Part shown: piece by piece, positions 1 to 11,897 of the stretch
Numbering within the stretch: the first letter of the stretch is position 1
Layout: every line of letters begins with the position of its first letter
The notes under the pieces: generated by a model
What the model saw: only the letters and a program-made list of their open reading frames with translations
Databases searched by the model: none
What the model was told of the DNA's origin: nothing
Origin: Chara braunii
Lineage: Eukaryota > Streptophyta > Charophyceae > Charales > Characeae
Length of the DNA: 64,000 nt
Assembly: GCA_003427395.1 (NCBI GenBank)
Contig: BFEA01000520.1
Span: forward strand, 698,428-762,427
Direction of reading: 5' to 3'
Made by a program: the position numbers and the translations under genes

Positions 1-104
1 AGCGAGCTTCGGTTGGCAGGGCCGGGGTCCAGGGATCCCCGCAGCGGGGTTCTAGGGTTGAAACCCCTACCTCGGCTTGGGCCACGGGGATCCCCGCATT
101 ACAA

Positions 105-870
105 AGCTGGTTGGCTATGGTGGATGGGTGATGGAGGTGGAGGACGACGAAGGTGTGAGGTGGTTGTCTATGGTGGATGGATGATGGAGATGGAGGAGGA
201 AGAACGTGTGGGGTGGTCAACTATGGTGGATGGGTGATGGAGGTGAAGGAAGAAGAAGGTGTGAGGTGGTTGACTATCGTTGGCTATGGGGGATGGGTGA
301 TAGAGGTGGAGAAAGAAGAAGGTGTGAGGAGGTTGGCTATGGTGGATGAGTGATGGAGGTAGAGGGAGAAGAAGGTGTGAGGTGGGTTAACTATGGTGGA
401 TGGGTGATGGAGGTGGAGGAAGAAGGTGTGAGGTGGTTGGCTATGGTGGATGGGTGATGTGGTAGAGGAAGAAAAAGATGTAAGGTGGTTGGCAATGGAG
501 GACAGGTGATGGAGGTGGAGGAAAAATAATGTGTGGGGTGATTGACTATGGTGGATGGAAGATGGAGGTGGAGGAAGAAGAAGTTATGAGGTGGTTGGCT
601 ATGAGGGATGAGTGATAGAGGTGGAGGGAAAAGAAGGTGTGAGGTGGTTCGCTATGGTGGATGGGTGATAGAGGTGGAGGAGGAAGATGGTGTGGGGTGG
701 TTGGCTATGGTGGATGGGCGATGGTGGTGGAGGAAGAAGAAGGTGCGAGGTGGTTGGCTATGGTGGATGGGTGATGGAGGTGGAGGACGAAGAAGGTGTG
801 AGGTGGTTGGCTATGGTGGATGGGTGATGGGGGTGGAAGAAGAAGAAGGTGTGAGGCGGTTGGCTATGAT
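105..870. repeat. 53-bp minisatellite, about 14 units
   Basis: A G-rich tandem repeat whose units each contain a version of CTATGGTGGATGGGTGATGG followed by a purine-rich stretch. The CTATGG anchor recurs at about 114, 168, 221, 283, 336, 389, 440, 490, 545, 598, 651, 706, 757, 809 and 863, so the period averages 53 bases. Units diverge by substitutions and small indels. The array ends abruptly at about 870. Open frames through it are repeat translations and not genes. Confidence 0.93.
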
Positions 871-1864
871 GTCTTCCTACTTCTAAGTACCGGTCCCGCC
901 TTTCTCGTGTTGTTCCAAGGTCCGAATTCTCAAAAAACTCATATTTGCGAAAACTGGGACTTTGCAGAATACTTAGATATGCAGAAACTCAGAATTGGGA
1001 AAAACGCAAATGTTGCGAAAAACTCAGATTTCACAAATTTGCAAAGTTTTCTATCATTGGAGGGGCGAAAAACTCAGATTTATGTTTGTTGTCCTAAATG
1101 ACGTCAACATGGCATGTAACTTTGCAGACGCTCTATACATACCTTACAAATGCCCCTCCTAAGTTTGGGTCTCATTCCTGCACCGTTTACCCGTACTTTC
1201 TCGTTTTGGGTGTGGCACGTATTTCTAAGCGAACAATTCGAGGAAGTCATTTTCCCCTTTTGCCGAAAAATTGACTTATGTGGGCCTGAAACTCTGCAGA
1301 CCATTTACCTATGCCTATGATATAGGGCCTGCCAAGTTCCAGCCCTAATCTCCTTTGTTTGGCGGTGGTTGGTTTTTGCCGCCCCTCCTTGGAGTTGCAC
1401 TGAATGGTTGATAATTTCAGAGCAGCCTTTGGTCGGGGCCGAACAACAATTCCAGCAGCAGCAACAGTCAAGTACTTAGTTCGTTAACAACAACAGCAGC
1501 CGCAACATTATCAACATTGTCAGCAACAACAACAACCCCCGCTTCCTACTCTTTCTTCCGGTGGTTCCGTCGACACTTGACTAGGATTGGTTTGCGATGC
1601 AAGATGGCAATGGTTATGTAGCACATTCGGATTACACGACCTTATCCGAGTTTAGGGGAGCACAATTTGGGTTAGTCAAGTTAGAGTATAGTTAGTTGAG
1701 TTCAGAATAGAACACGGGGGGTTACAAAGATACAACTTAGACTCGTAGGAGACATAGGTTCCGGCATCCTATACTAAACAAGGAGTAGTGGTGTTCAAAT
1801 AGAGCACATGAGGGGGGGGGGAGGGGGCGGCGGCAGAGTGTCATATCGATGATGATACACAACC
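871..1864. other. Unassigned spacer with short simple repeats
   Basis: I see no gene here. Between about 930 and 1085 a GCGAAAAACTCAGATTT-like motif recurs imperfectly. A CAA/CAG-rich triplet tract runs at about 1486-1545, and a G run lies at about 1809-1828. None of the open frames resembles a known family. Confidence 0.6.
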
Positions 1865-2650
1865 CTATTTCATGCACGTGATTAGTGGAAACCTTTAAGA
1901 GTGAAGCGAAATACTACCAAACGAAAAATTGAAGACAAGCATGAAAAAAAATCAACAAGGCATATGCACATGACTGGTTGAAGCAACCGAAGATGAAGCG
2001 GAACACCACCAAGTGGAAGATTGATGAAAAACATGAGAGCAAATTGACAAGGCATATGCACATGACTAGTGAAAGCTTCCAAGAGTGAAGCGGAACACCA
2101 TCAAGTGAAAGATTGACGAAAGCATGAGAGAAACTTGACAAGGTGCATGCACATGACTAGTGCACGCTCCCAAGAGTGAAGCGGAACACCACGAAGTGAA
2201 ATATTGACGAAAAGTATGAGAGAAACTTGACAAGGCATATGCGCATGACTAGTGAAAGTTCCCAAGAGTGAAGTTGAATATTACAAAGAGGAAGATTGAC
2301 AAAATGAATGAGTGAAACTCGATAAGACACATGCACATGACTAGTGGAAGCAGCCAAGACTGAAGCGAAACATCACCAAGTGGAAGATTGACGAAAAGCA
2401 TGAGAGAAACTTGACAAGGCACATGCACATGACTAGTGGAAACACCAAAGAGTAAAGCGAAACATTACAAGCAGAAGCTTTACGAAAATAATGCCTGAAA
2501 CTTGAGAAGACACATGCACATGATGAAAAACATGAGTGAATTTTGACAAGACACATGCACGTGACTACTGGAAGCACCCAAGATTGAAGCGAAATACACC
2601 CAAGCGGAAAATTTGGATAAAACTTGACAAGAAGTACGACAAAACATATG
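1865..2650. repeat. Satellite array, about 92-bp monomers
   Basis: Each monomer carries CATATGCACATGACTAGTG-like sequence, then AGAGTGAAGCGGAACACCA, a 'AGTGGAAGATTGACGAAAA' block and 'GAGAGAAACTTGACAAGG'. The anchor lies at about 1961, 2053, 2146, 2236, 2328, 2420, 2512 and 2645, with one shortened unit near 2552. Minus-strand open frames read through several units and give repetitive hydrophobic peptides. I treat these as accidental because the period is not a multiple of three. Confidence 0.9.
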
Positions 2651-4075
2651 CACAAGGCTCTTTGAAGCAAAAACTAAAGTAGCGATTTACATTGGAGTGG
2701 AGAAATGGATAAAATTAGAGAGAAAGAAAAACTCACTCGACTATAAGAAACAAAAATGAAAGTAGTGATTTACACCCAAGTGAAAACTTGAGCAAAACTT
2801 CAAAGAAAATATGACAAAACACATACACAAGGTTAGTTGAAGCAAAAACCAAATTAGCGATATACATGGGAGTGGAGAAATGCGTAAAACAAAAGAGAAG
2901 GAAACTCACTACACTAGAAGAAGCAAAAACCAAAGTAGCGATTTACACCCAAGTGAAAGATTGCGCAAAACTTAGAAGAAAAGATGACAAAACACATGCA
3001 CAAGGCTAGTTGAAGGAAAAATCAACGTAACGATTTATATGGGAGTGGAAAAATGGACAAAAAAAGAAAGAAGGAAACTTACTACACTAGAAGAGGCAAA
3101 AATCTAAGCAGTGATTTACACCCATAAAAATTTGGAATACAATATGACAAAACATATGTCCAATAATAGTTGAAGAAAGAATCAAAGTAGTGATTTACAT
3201 GGGAGTAGAGAAATAGACAAAAAAAGAGAGAGCGAAGCAAGAAACGGGAATCAAATTAACGATGTACACCCAAGTTGAAGATTGAGCAAAACTTTGAAAA
3301 AACGATGACAAAATGCATGCACAAGGCTAGTTGAAGCAAGAACCAGAGTAACGATTTACACGGGAGTGCATAAAATCACAAAACAAGAAAGAGGGAAACT
3401 CAATACAATAGAAAAAACAACAATCAAAGTAGGATTCGCCCTCAAGTGGAAGATTGAGCAGAACTTGGAAGAAAATGTGACAAAACACTTGCACAATCCT
3501 AGTTGAAGCAAGAATCAAAGTAGCGATTTACATGGGAGTCGAGAAACAGAAAAACAAGAGAGAAATAAACTCAATGTACTAAAAGAAGCAAGAATCAAAT
3601 AGTGATTTACCCCCAAGTGAAAGATTGAGCAAAACTTGAAAGAAAATATGACAAAACACATACACAAGGCTACTTGAAGCAAGAACCAAACTAGCGATTA
3701 CATGGGAGTGCAAAAATGGACAAAATAAAAGAGAGGGAGAGAAACCCACTATACTAGAAGAAGCAAGAATCAAAGTAACGATTTACACCGAACTAAAAAA
3801 TTGAGCAAAAATTAGAAGAAAAAATGACAAAATAAATGTAGAAAGCAAGTTGAAGAAACAACCAAAGCAGCAATTTACATGAAAATGGAGAAATGGACAA
3901 AACAGGGGAGAAGGAAGCCCACTGCACTAGAAGAAGCAATAATCAAAACAACGATTTACACCCAAGTGGAATATTAAACAAAAATTAGAAAAAAATATGA
4001 CAAAACATATGCAGAAGACTAATTGAAGCATGAACCAAAGTAACGATTTACATGAGAGTGTAAAGAATGAAACAC
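2651..4075. repeat. Satellite array, about 172-bp dimeric units
   Basis: This continues the previous array without a break. A CACAAGGCTAGTTGAAG anchor recurs near 2651, 2826, 2999, 3159, 3320, 3492, 3663, 3841 and 4010, a spacing of 160-176 bases. Each unit holds two related halves: one reads GTAGCGATTTACATGGGAGTG, the other GTAGCGATTTACACCCAAGTG followed by an AGATTGAGCAAAACTT block. The second half keeps the 'AAGTGGAAGATTGA' feature of the 92-bp monomer, so the unit looks like a two-monomer higher-order repeat. Confidence 0.88.
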
Positions 4076-4373
4076 ACAACTGACTATGAACTTTGCTCAT
4101 GGAATGTATGTCTTACTAAGTTTCCCCATTGTTGCTGAGTTTTATAAGTCTGTGTGGGTGTGTGGTTGCCGATTTCCATGCCTATTTGAGTGCTTGTTAG
4201 CTTGAATGTGTGTGTGACCCGCAATGACACTTGGTTGTTCCGAAGACCTGCAGGACCGGTATTTACTTGTGGCCATAACATTAAGGGTTGCAGCGAGGAA
4301 AACACTCAATTGGCGAGGAAAGAGGCCGTGATACTTAGAGCAGCGAAAAACACTCAAGTAGCAGGTAGGCCGG
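4076..4373. other. Flank of LTR A with target-site candidate CCGG
   Basis: A short non-satellite stretch between the satellite and LTR A. Bases 4370-4373 read CCGG and touch the LTR end. The same four bases (55424-55427) touch the start of the other LTR A copy. No gene is visible. An imperfect GCGA(G)GAAAACACTCAA motif occurs two or three times at about 4294-4360. Confidence 0.6.
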
Positions 4374-4999
4374 TGTCGCACTTTTTCCAGCCGAATCGCT
4401 TCAGGCGACCGGAAAACCAACAGACTGTAACGCAGGGTTTTGGATGTGATTGCAATAAATAAAAAATAAATTAATTAATGCAAATCCTTTCCTGTTGTGT
4501 GCGTCCGGCTTCGAGCGANACCCTTCAATTGCGGTCTTCGCCAGTCCCCGGTCTTAGGAATCTTTTATTTTGATTCGGAACCGTGAAGAATCATGCAAAT
4601 AATAATAATGAAATACTGATATGTCATGCATACATTAATTATGTCAATCTGATTTTGAGAACTGTGACAGAATCATCCGCAAGAGCAATCATCAAGCGAA
4701 AATAATGCGAGGAGCAAAACCGACTGACTCGAGTAGTCAAATGAATGAGGAAAGAATGAGAACTCATAATAGTCTCATAAAATACATATGGAAGAGAGCA
4801 TGACCAACACCAATCGAGAGTCCTCACTCATCCCTCTAAACTTCACACTCAATCTCTCATTCTGCGGTCTGTCTTTTGGGCTTTTTGCCATGCCTTCGTG
4901 CTCTCTGAGGTTGTCGCCTCTGAATGTAAAACCACCTGAAGCCTGCTAGTTCCCAATACTTCCATCCAAGTCCCATGATACAGAAGTCAACCATGGCAC

Positions 5000-5552
5000 A
5001 AAACTCCTCCCATAGAGTGGGGAGATATGGCTAAGAGAAAATGCCTCTCCTGAGATGTGGGAACTCAGAGGGCTCAATCACTGCCTCGTAGTCTATCACT
5101 GCAGGCGATATGTATCTCTTGAGCAACTTCGATTCCCCTTTGAGTCACTGAGATGTGGGAACTCAGAGGTCTACAAGGTCACCCCAGCATGATCCGTTAG
5201 TGAAGTAGTAAGGAACCGGAGATTTGGGGTAGTCGGTAAAAAGCTTGGGGCCAAAACTGTAAACTAGCTTCGATTCCCCTTTGAGTCTCTCAGCTTTCCA
5301 TTGTACGAACCTCGCTGCTGCCACCCAAACAGCGTCAAAGTGCGGATGTGCCTCATTCCCTTTCTTCAGGTATATTCGCAGGTCCTTCACTACTCCTCCC
5401 GCAAATTCAGTGAGAGCGACGAAGATTGACAGATTTTTGCGCCTGAAGCTGTCAATCGTGGCATAACTGTATGGAAAACTCTCCTTTGAGGCTACCCAAT
5501 TGAGCCTGTCGAGGACAGGCTGCTCGACCGAGATGGGGTTGATCTCTCTCAT
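5000..5552 (-). pseudogene. LTR-borne copy of the pre-gag domain (broken)
   Basis: The open part (5552-5163, 129 aa) begins MREINPISVEQPVLD and contains VKDLRIYLKKG, then FVQWKAERLKG and a VPYYFTNGS segment. The same protein is intact as 181 aa at 61605-62150 in the other LTR. Here a ~46-base insertion at about 5124-5170 creates a stop after DLVDL, but the remaining coding sequence is still recognisable down to about 5000. It resembles the domains repeated upstream of gag in elements A and B: a tyrosine-rich start, a D-x-R-I-Y-[VL] strand followed by K/E-G, a tryptophan about 15 residues on, and P-x-P plus a glycine near the end. I do not recognise a family and assign no function. Confidence 0.6.
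5124..5170. other. Templated filler insertion within LTR A
   Basis: Compared with the right LTR, this segment is extra. It consists of two pieces: CTTCGATTCCCCTTTGAGTC, identical to 5266-5285, and CTGAGATGTGGGAACTCAGA, identical to a stretch at about 5050-5070. Copying from both sides of a break is what error-prone end joining with templated filler produces. Confidence 0.75.
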
Positions 5553-5689
5553 GTGCTTAGGTAAGCAGTTACTCCCAGATAGAGGGAGAAGAGACTGTGC
5601 TTTATTGACGGGGCGTCCGCTGCTTGAATGTCCTTTGAATACTGTTGAATGCCGCTCTAAATGCTGTTCTGAATGCCGTTCTGAATGCT

Positions 5690-5890
5690 AACTGACTGCC
5701 GATCAGGAAACTAAATGATTGTTGATCAAGAAGTTGATTGATTGCTGATCAGGAAGTTGATTGATTGCTGAACAGAAAGTAGATTGATTGTTGATCAGAA
5801 AACTGATTGGCTGCTGATCAGGAACCTGATTGGTTACTGATAAAGAAACCGATTGGCTGTGGATCAGAAAACTGATTGGCTGCTGACTGA
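5690..5890. repeat. 27-bp tandem repeat inside LTR A (left)
   Basis: Units alternate TTGATTGCTGATCAGGAAG and CTGATTGGCTGCTGATCAGG, about seven copies. A 12-13 base ATGCCGTTCTGA-type repeat precedes it at about 5635-5690. The counterpart in the right LTR is at about 61265-61460. Confidence 0.85.
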
Positions 5891-8800
5891 GATCTGATGC
5901 CAAAGTAGTAGGTCCCTATACAATGGTCACTTAATAACTGGATGCAACTGTTGTTCTGCTGGCTGGTATCTGCCACTTGAGAGTTCCGGTAGAGTACTGA
6001 TCGAGCACCGATTATGTACTGATTGATCACTGTCCACTTAATAGCAACGCGGTGCACTGCTCACTTGGCAACTGTTAAGAAAACAGGTCGCTAATGACAG
6101 CCCAATTCACCCGAGTTTGGTCTTGGCCTGCTCAACAGTCTCTACAAGAGAGTAGGTAATGTGTAGCTTACCATCGTGACTGTAGAAGTAAGTCACGTAT
6201 TCTATGAATTTTTTTCCTGGTGACCATCCGAACTGTTTGTTCTCGCTGATACTGCCTATGAGATTCTGTATCCTGACACGCCTCATCTTCCCATCTCCCT
6301 ACTCCGTTTCAGTAGATGGTATAGGACATCACCAGAGTATCACAGTTGTACATGATTCTCAAGGAAAAAAAAAACGAAAACCCTGCTATTCATAGTATTG
6401 GTATAAGATAGAAGAGTTCGTTAAGTTCTGACCATTTGTTGCAGTTACACGCTGCTAAGATTCTCCTACTGGCTGATTACCTGTTGCATGTTTTCAACCA
6501 ATAAGAACCAGGACTATATAGTTCCAATTTGCTTACTATATGTGCTTTCCAGATCATTGACTTTGCTTTACTCTGCTTGTATGCAGCACGGAGGTGGGTT
6601 TGTTACTAGCACGCAGAAACTCTCCTGTCTACTTATCCTCTTTCGTCCTACTGTGTAAGTTGACAACGCAAAACTTTCCCTCACTTCGTCTCCACTTATT
6701 CTTCAGGTCTCCCTTAGTCTGCCCCCTTGAATCAAGTTGCCCATGACACTGAGGGTCAGGGGTAATTGATCTGTGATCTGCATCATCCAACAATCGTTAA
6801 TCATTGGGGCATCCAAGGAGGAACATGCAACAATTATCTCACACTACAATCAGCATAGCATCAACCCTTTAATAAACCTAAGCCATGCTTTCCCATAAAC
6901 CGTTTGCCTCAATAATTCAGATAGCGCATGTCCTTCTATGACAAGTAGTAATAGTCCGTACAGATCCGGGCTTTCATGTTCAGGTGATGGCGGTCAGAGG
7001 AATCATCCACAAATCAACTTCAATACTGACCCAGTGACCTTCTTAAAATAACACACAGACACTGACCCTTTTCTCAGGGTGTCAGCGTCGGCCAGGCGTA
7101 GGCCACGTCCAAAACGGCAAAAGCACACGTGCAATGTCGGATACCATACCTTTGGGATAATGATATACTCAGCTATAGAAAGGTACTTTGAAACCCAGGG
7201 AAAACCGACACTGGGATTTCTCACCCATAACAAAATCACTCAGAGCGTTTTGCCTCAGGCAACCCACTCGTAATTCAAGCATATCAAGCATTCTAAGTAC
7301 CCTCGCCTAAAGCATGGCTCACCCACATACTTCATGCCATTACAAAGCTCGTCCCTACACCATTCTTGCTAGATGAAGATCAAGGTTTTGGACCTAGTCG
7401 AGTCCTTGTGAATTGGTTTATATGCAAGGTCGCCCTGTACTCAGCATCACGACCACAGGCGTGAGCAATCTCGCTCAAGACCGTGTATACATTAAGATTT
7501 TCCACGGATAAGGTGCAGTTCACGAGTAACACAGATCGAGACCTCGAGCATGTTACATGCTTCCCTGCCTGGTCGGTACAACAAAGCATCAGGCATGACT
7601 GACGCATGTATGCAACTCAGGTAAGTTACAGACCCCAATCTCGTCAACTTGTGACATCTGGGTTTAGTCATGCGTTTCGCTACCCCACATATAGCACAAA
7701 ACCCCCCTTTGTTCAATCCCTCACGTCTATTCGTCGCCATGGGTACAAAAAGGTTTAACGAGCGCTCTCACACACACCAAGTAGAATAGGAGCCTCTAAT
7801 CACCATCAAACAAGAGTTTAGCTAGGAGGTAGGCAACGTTTCGCAGTATTTTCTTTTTCCCCATCAACGGTACAAAATAACGCTGACGAGTATCAACCCA
7901 CTAAGCCCTCAGATCAAGCCGCCAAAATTGAGATCCTCACTAGCCCTGTTCACTGACAGTTATGACACTTTAGGACAAGTCTTTTCCACTATCTTAACAT
8001 GGATGCTGTAACTGAGCTAGTAGCCTACCTTGAAGGTGAGTTATAGGTCCACTAGCACAATCACTTGATTTAAATAGGTCACAAGAGTGCCCACGATTCA
8101 ACAAGTGCCTTTTTGGCTTTACTGTTCTCAGTGATACACACGCCGTGTAAGTAACGGAACTTTATTAAGCATTTGTACCTGCAAGGTACTTCAATGAGCT
8201 ATGTCGTAAGACTTGAATTCACGCATTACCCCAGGAACCCCACTATTACTCTGTAGACAAACAACACATCCATCCATTCAAGCTCACTTTGCACTTTAAC
8301 AGGAGGACGTCAACAACATGCGATAAAAAAATTGTTTAACAACTGGAAGACCAAAAAAATTGTGAGCTGGTACTTCATTCTTAATGTTGACACTGATGTT
8401 TACGGCAGCTACACTAGATTTGTGACTGCCTCATGCTACTCGATCAATGAGTACTGTACACAAGATCCCTCCGATCAGATACTGCTCGCTCCGCAACCTT
8501 TCACTTTTACATGAACAACGACAAAAATATTTCAAATTCATTAACCGTCTAAAACTATTATTATCTAGCTAATCACCGATTTAAATAGGCGCCTTAATGC
8601 ACATTTTCCCCATAGTAATACCTGACAAGATCTTACCCTCGTCCGTAACTTAGTTGATAATTTCCCCCTGATTAGTCCTGTGTCCCGCATTGCCACTAAC
8701 GGGCATGAGAAAACTCTCTCCCCTTTTGTTCATTGCCATTAAGCGGGGCTCATCTAACCTTGGTATTGCAGAAGAGATGGCCACGTGTACCAACAAAGTG

Positions 8801-9577
8801 TATCTCCTGTCAGCCTCTGCTCTTCGTTTACAATATCCCCCGATTGCGATCTGTATCACATCTAGTATACCACTGCAAAATCATATCGACTCATGGAGTG
8901 AAAGTGATAAGGATCGTGACTCAAAACCAATAGAGCAAGAATTAATAGACATCACGAGCTCCATAGTTGAGTGGCTTATGCAGGGTATAACAAGAATGTC
9001 AGTTCACTCTTCCTTCAGTGTACCTTACTGCGTTGTCCCGTCTACCTACTTTCTAATCACACAGGCACTAAGAGAGGGACACCATGGCCAATGCCAAACT
9101 CAAGCGGCGTGTCGCGCGTGCTCGCACATTCCCGTGAGAAAGACCGACCCCGTAATTGGTCACGCGGGGTACGCAAGCTAACTGAACCCTTCGATCGTCC
9201 GGAGCTCTAGTGAGAGCTCCCTCTTTCTCTCTTTCGTACACCACTTGGCATTGCGGTAGTATGACTGCCGACTGTCACACAATTATCTTGGCAAGCTTGA
9301 GAACGTTCCCTGTTGCCAACAGTGATTAGTAGTTGAGTAGCCGACCTCATTGATGCAAGCGGAGATTTGAGGCAATCAAACACCTGACGCGCCTTAATGC
9401 ATTTGCCCAGTACAAGTGACTTAATCAGAGCTGCCCCCTCGGTTGTAGTTAGTTAGCACGCCTGGCCCCCCCCCTTTCACACCACTGTCCTGCATGTGCG
9501 TCTGCACATACGACGTCCTATGCAGTCCGCGCACACTTGACGGTTAGCTCCCTATCTTATTGTCACACGTGAGCGTG

Positions 9578-10636
9578 CTAAAACCTCCCTATTGCTTGCT
9601 CGTCCAAGAATGTTGTCGTAGCGACTCCCGCACTCTGGTTCTCACGCGTGTCCACCTTTTCTGGCTCATTGCGCACTGAAGTCAAGTTGACGTCAGCTTT
9701 CTGAACATACTTCCTGCACGCGCTCTCCACACGGTCTAGTCCATCTCTCGTACCCACTATCCGTCGCGTCCCTGCTGCTCTCTCGTAGCAAGCATACACT
9801 CCCACAATCACAACTCGATCTCTAGATGTCGTGGCCACGCTTCGTCAGCACAAGAGTCATACAAGCGATGAGACTGACTGCCCCAGAAAACGATGGAAAG
9901 GACGCGTGCTCATTCTTACTACAACCCCCCGTCTCTGCTCGATTACTTGTGTTGACCTCTGCTAGAATCCCCTCTCTTGTCCCTGCTACTACGATTATCC
10001 GCGCTCCTTTCCTCTGCCTCCCGTTTTCTCTGTCGCGAGTCCTCTGGGACTCCGCTGCCGCGCACAAGCCTCGGCCCCGCCTTCCACAGGCTGTGCCAGG
10101 GGGTGGTTCTTGCGAACCTGGCCCGGCCTGTTCCAGGACTGAAGGTCCGTCTCCTGGTCCCCTGCTTCACTCATCTAACTCTCGCCGCCTGAGTCCCTGT
10201 CCAGGTGGGCCTGTTCTCGGTCCACCGTGTCTACTGAAGTCCCAGTCTCATAATGCGCCACCGTTACCTACATCCTCGCCGTAACCCCATCCCTTCTGCA
10301 GCGTCGCTCGGCCCGATCCTTCGCTTCTGTTATAACATCCTGCAGTTTTGGGTTAGTCCTCATTTCCTCCTCTTTAGCCCCTTCCACATTGATCTTCAGC
10401 CTCAGTTTGTCTTCCCCATCGTAACTGAGCATCACCGTAATCCAGGGCCCTTCCCCAGACATGGGTTTCCAACGGGTCTGAAGGTACCAGTAGCCTGGCC
10501 TATAGCCGTGCACTGCCATAGCCAGACCCTCTCTCTGCAGACCTTGCACCAGCCCAGTCTGCTGTCCTCGAGTAGTCAGTACCAAGCTGCTCAGCTTGCA
10601 AAGCAAACGCACACTGACAATCTCTCGTTCACCCAC
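9578..10636 (-). pseudogene. LTR-borne reading frames, unknown protein (left)
   Basis: Three successive minus-strand frames, 10636-10268 (122 aa), 10067-9822 and 9838-9578, match frames in the same order in the right LTR (about 56640-57653). The first contains WKPMSGEGPWITVMLSYDGE and an Arg/Glu-rich helix (ITEAKDRAERRCRRDG). The last ends DTRENQSAGVATTTFLDEQ and stops shortly after, as does its counterpart. Starts are uncertain, and stops or shifts separate the pieces. I do not recognise the protein. Conservation between the two LTRs alone does not prove coding function, since LTRs of one insertion begin identical. Confidence 0.35.
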
Positions 10637-10780
10637 TAAGACCGCCTAGCCTTCTACTTGCAATAAGCTAACACTCAACATGGCATGATTACTCAGGACT
10701 AGCTTGCAAACGCCAGTCTCCTTTTCCTCTTATAAACTTTTCGTCTACCGTGACCCCTGTGTTCTAAACAAGGGATCAAC

Positions 10781-10823
10781 CCAATAAAGTCTATTAATAA
10801 AAATAGAGAAAATACTTTATTGG
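10781..10823. promoter_or_regulatory. AATAAA hairpin, possible two-way poly(A) signal (left LTR)
   Basis: A perfect 10-base inverted repeat, CCAATAAAGT and ACTTTATTGG, encloses an AT-rich loop. Each arm carries AATAAA on one strand. The identical arms occur at 56445-56487 in the other LTR, about 1 kb inside the LTR start. A poly(A) role is inferred only from the hexamers. Confidence 0.4.
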
Positions 10824-11841
10824 GAGGAAAAAGTTAGAACCAACTAACAACACGGAAATTCAAAAGCAGTACTACAACTGTCATGGGCTAACCTTTGCGT
10901 GAAAAGACTGCTATGCTTAGCGCGGTGGTCCCATAACGGAACACTGACCGAGGCTCCCTTCCCTCTAAAATGAACCATCGGCCTATTCTTTTCGAGTACC
11001 CGTGTCCGATGGCAAGGAGGGGGCTTATGACCTCCCATGGGGGTGATAAACCTCCTACCAATGCGGTCGCGGGTTGCCCCTCTTTTGAGGTACTAACCCG
11101 CAAAACCCCAGTCGGACAGACTCGGCGCAGGGAAAACAGCGAAGAGTTGAGCCAATCTGTACCATCAGACGACGGTCAAGTTTCAAGATTGATCCGCCGA
11201 CACCTCGAGATGACAGGCCGATTCGAAAACCGAGTTTGACTAATCTCATGAAAAGGGAAATCAAGTAATAATATCAATAATAGTAATAATAATAACAATA
11301 ATAAGAAAAAAAAAGAAAACGTAACGACAGCGCAACTAGAGGCCGTCAGATTTCCCTGAATTAAGGCTGACAGTTCAGTTGCGCAGATTAGATCCCCAAC
11401 TTTCTTTTCATTTTTTTTTTTACATTTTATTTTCTTTCTTGCTTCCTTTGCTTAACTCCCTTTTCTCTGACAGCGACCACTGCTCCAAACACCTAACCCA
11501 TAACCTGGCAGAGGGACACTCGGCGCGCAGTAGAAAAAGCCGCGCCCGTCCCTCTGTCTTTGCGTCCCAGGGCAACCCGACGGCTACCAGGATCACAGGC
11601 CGGTAGTGCTCTGCTGTACAGCAGGGCGCCGAGCCTGCGTGGACCAATGGAAAGCCCTGTGGCGCACTCTTTTGCAGAGGGCAAACACCTACAGGCCGAT
11701 CCGTTCTAAGGCACCACCCCGGTATCTCAGCGTTACTGTGGAGTTTAGACAACAGACCAAGCCACTACATGTCCGAAACACTGGTACCAGATCAGGGACT
11801 TTGGCTCACAAAGGAGGGTCGGGACACCTCGCCCTCCGACA

Positions 11842-11863
11842 TGATACCAAACCCCCACCCAGC
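11842..11863 (-). promoter_or_regulatory. Polypurine-tract candidate of element A
   Basis: On the minus strand, GGGTGGGGGTTTGGTATCA directly precedes the LTR start TGTCGGAGGG. The G-rich run fits the site that primes plus-strand DNA synthesis in LTR elements, although four Ts interrupt it. The other LTR A copy is preceded by unrelated DNA, as expected for a 5' LTR. Confidence 0.5.
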
Positions 11864-11897
11864 ATCCCCGCTGGGTCGAAACTCGTGGGGCGCTTAG

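Larger units (their letters stand above)
4374..11841 (-). repeat. LTR A, left copy (3' LTR, 7468 bp)
   Basis: Its reverse complement begins TGTCGGAGGGCG and ends AAAGTGCGACA, with TGTCG/CGACA inverted tips. It matches 55428-62741 in inverted orientation over its whole length, with small indels. In one ~145-base stretch compared by eye (around 6540-6680) I count four differences. The length is well above usual LTR lengths. It contains a 27-bp tandem repeat, an AATAAA hairpin, and reading frames shared with the other copy. A single N lies at 4519. Confidence 0.9.

Noticed and set aside
1882-3773. Series of hydrophobic minus-strand ORFs that look like a membrane protein family
   Set aside because: They are translations of satellite monomers with a period that is not a multiple of three; frames break at every indel and no start context is shared.
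7003-7239. 78-codon ORF shared by both LTR A copies
   Set aside because: The two LTRs were identical at insertion, so sharing is not evidence of coding; it is short and has no motif.
8690-9181. 163-codon plus-strand ORF antisense in the left LTR A
   Set aside because: The right LTR copy has several stops in the same frame, no motif is recognisable, and LTR homology alone explains the shared pieces.
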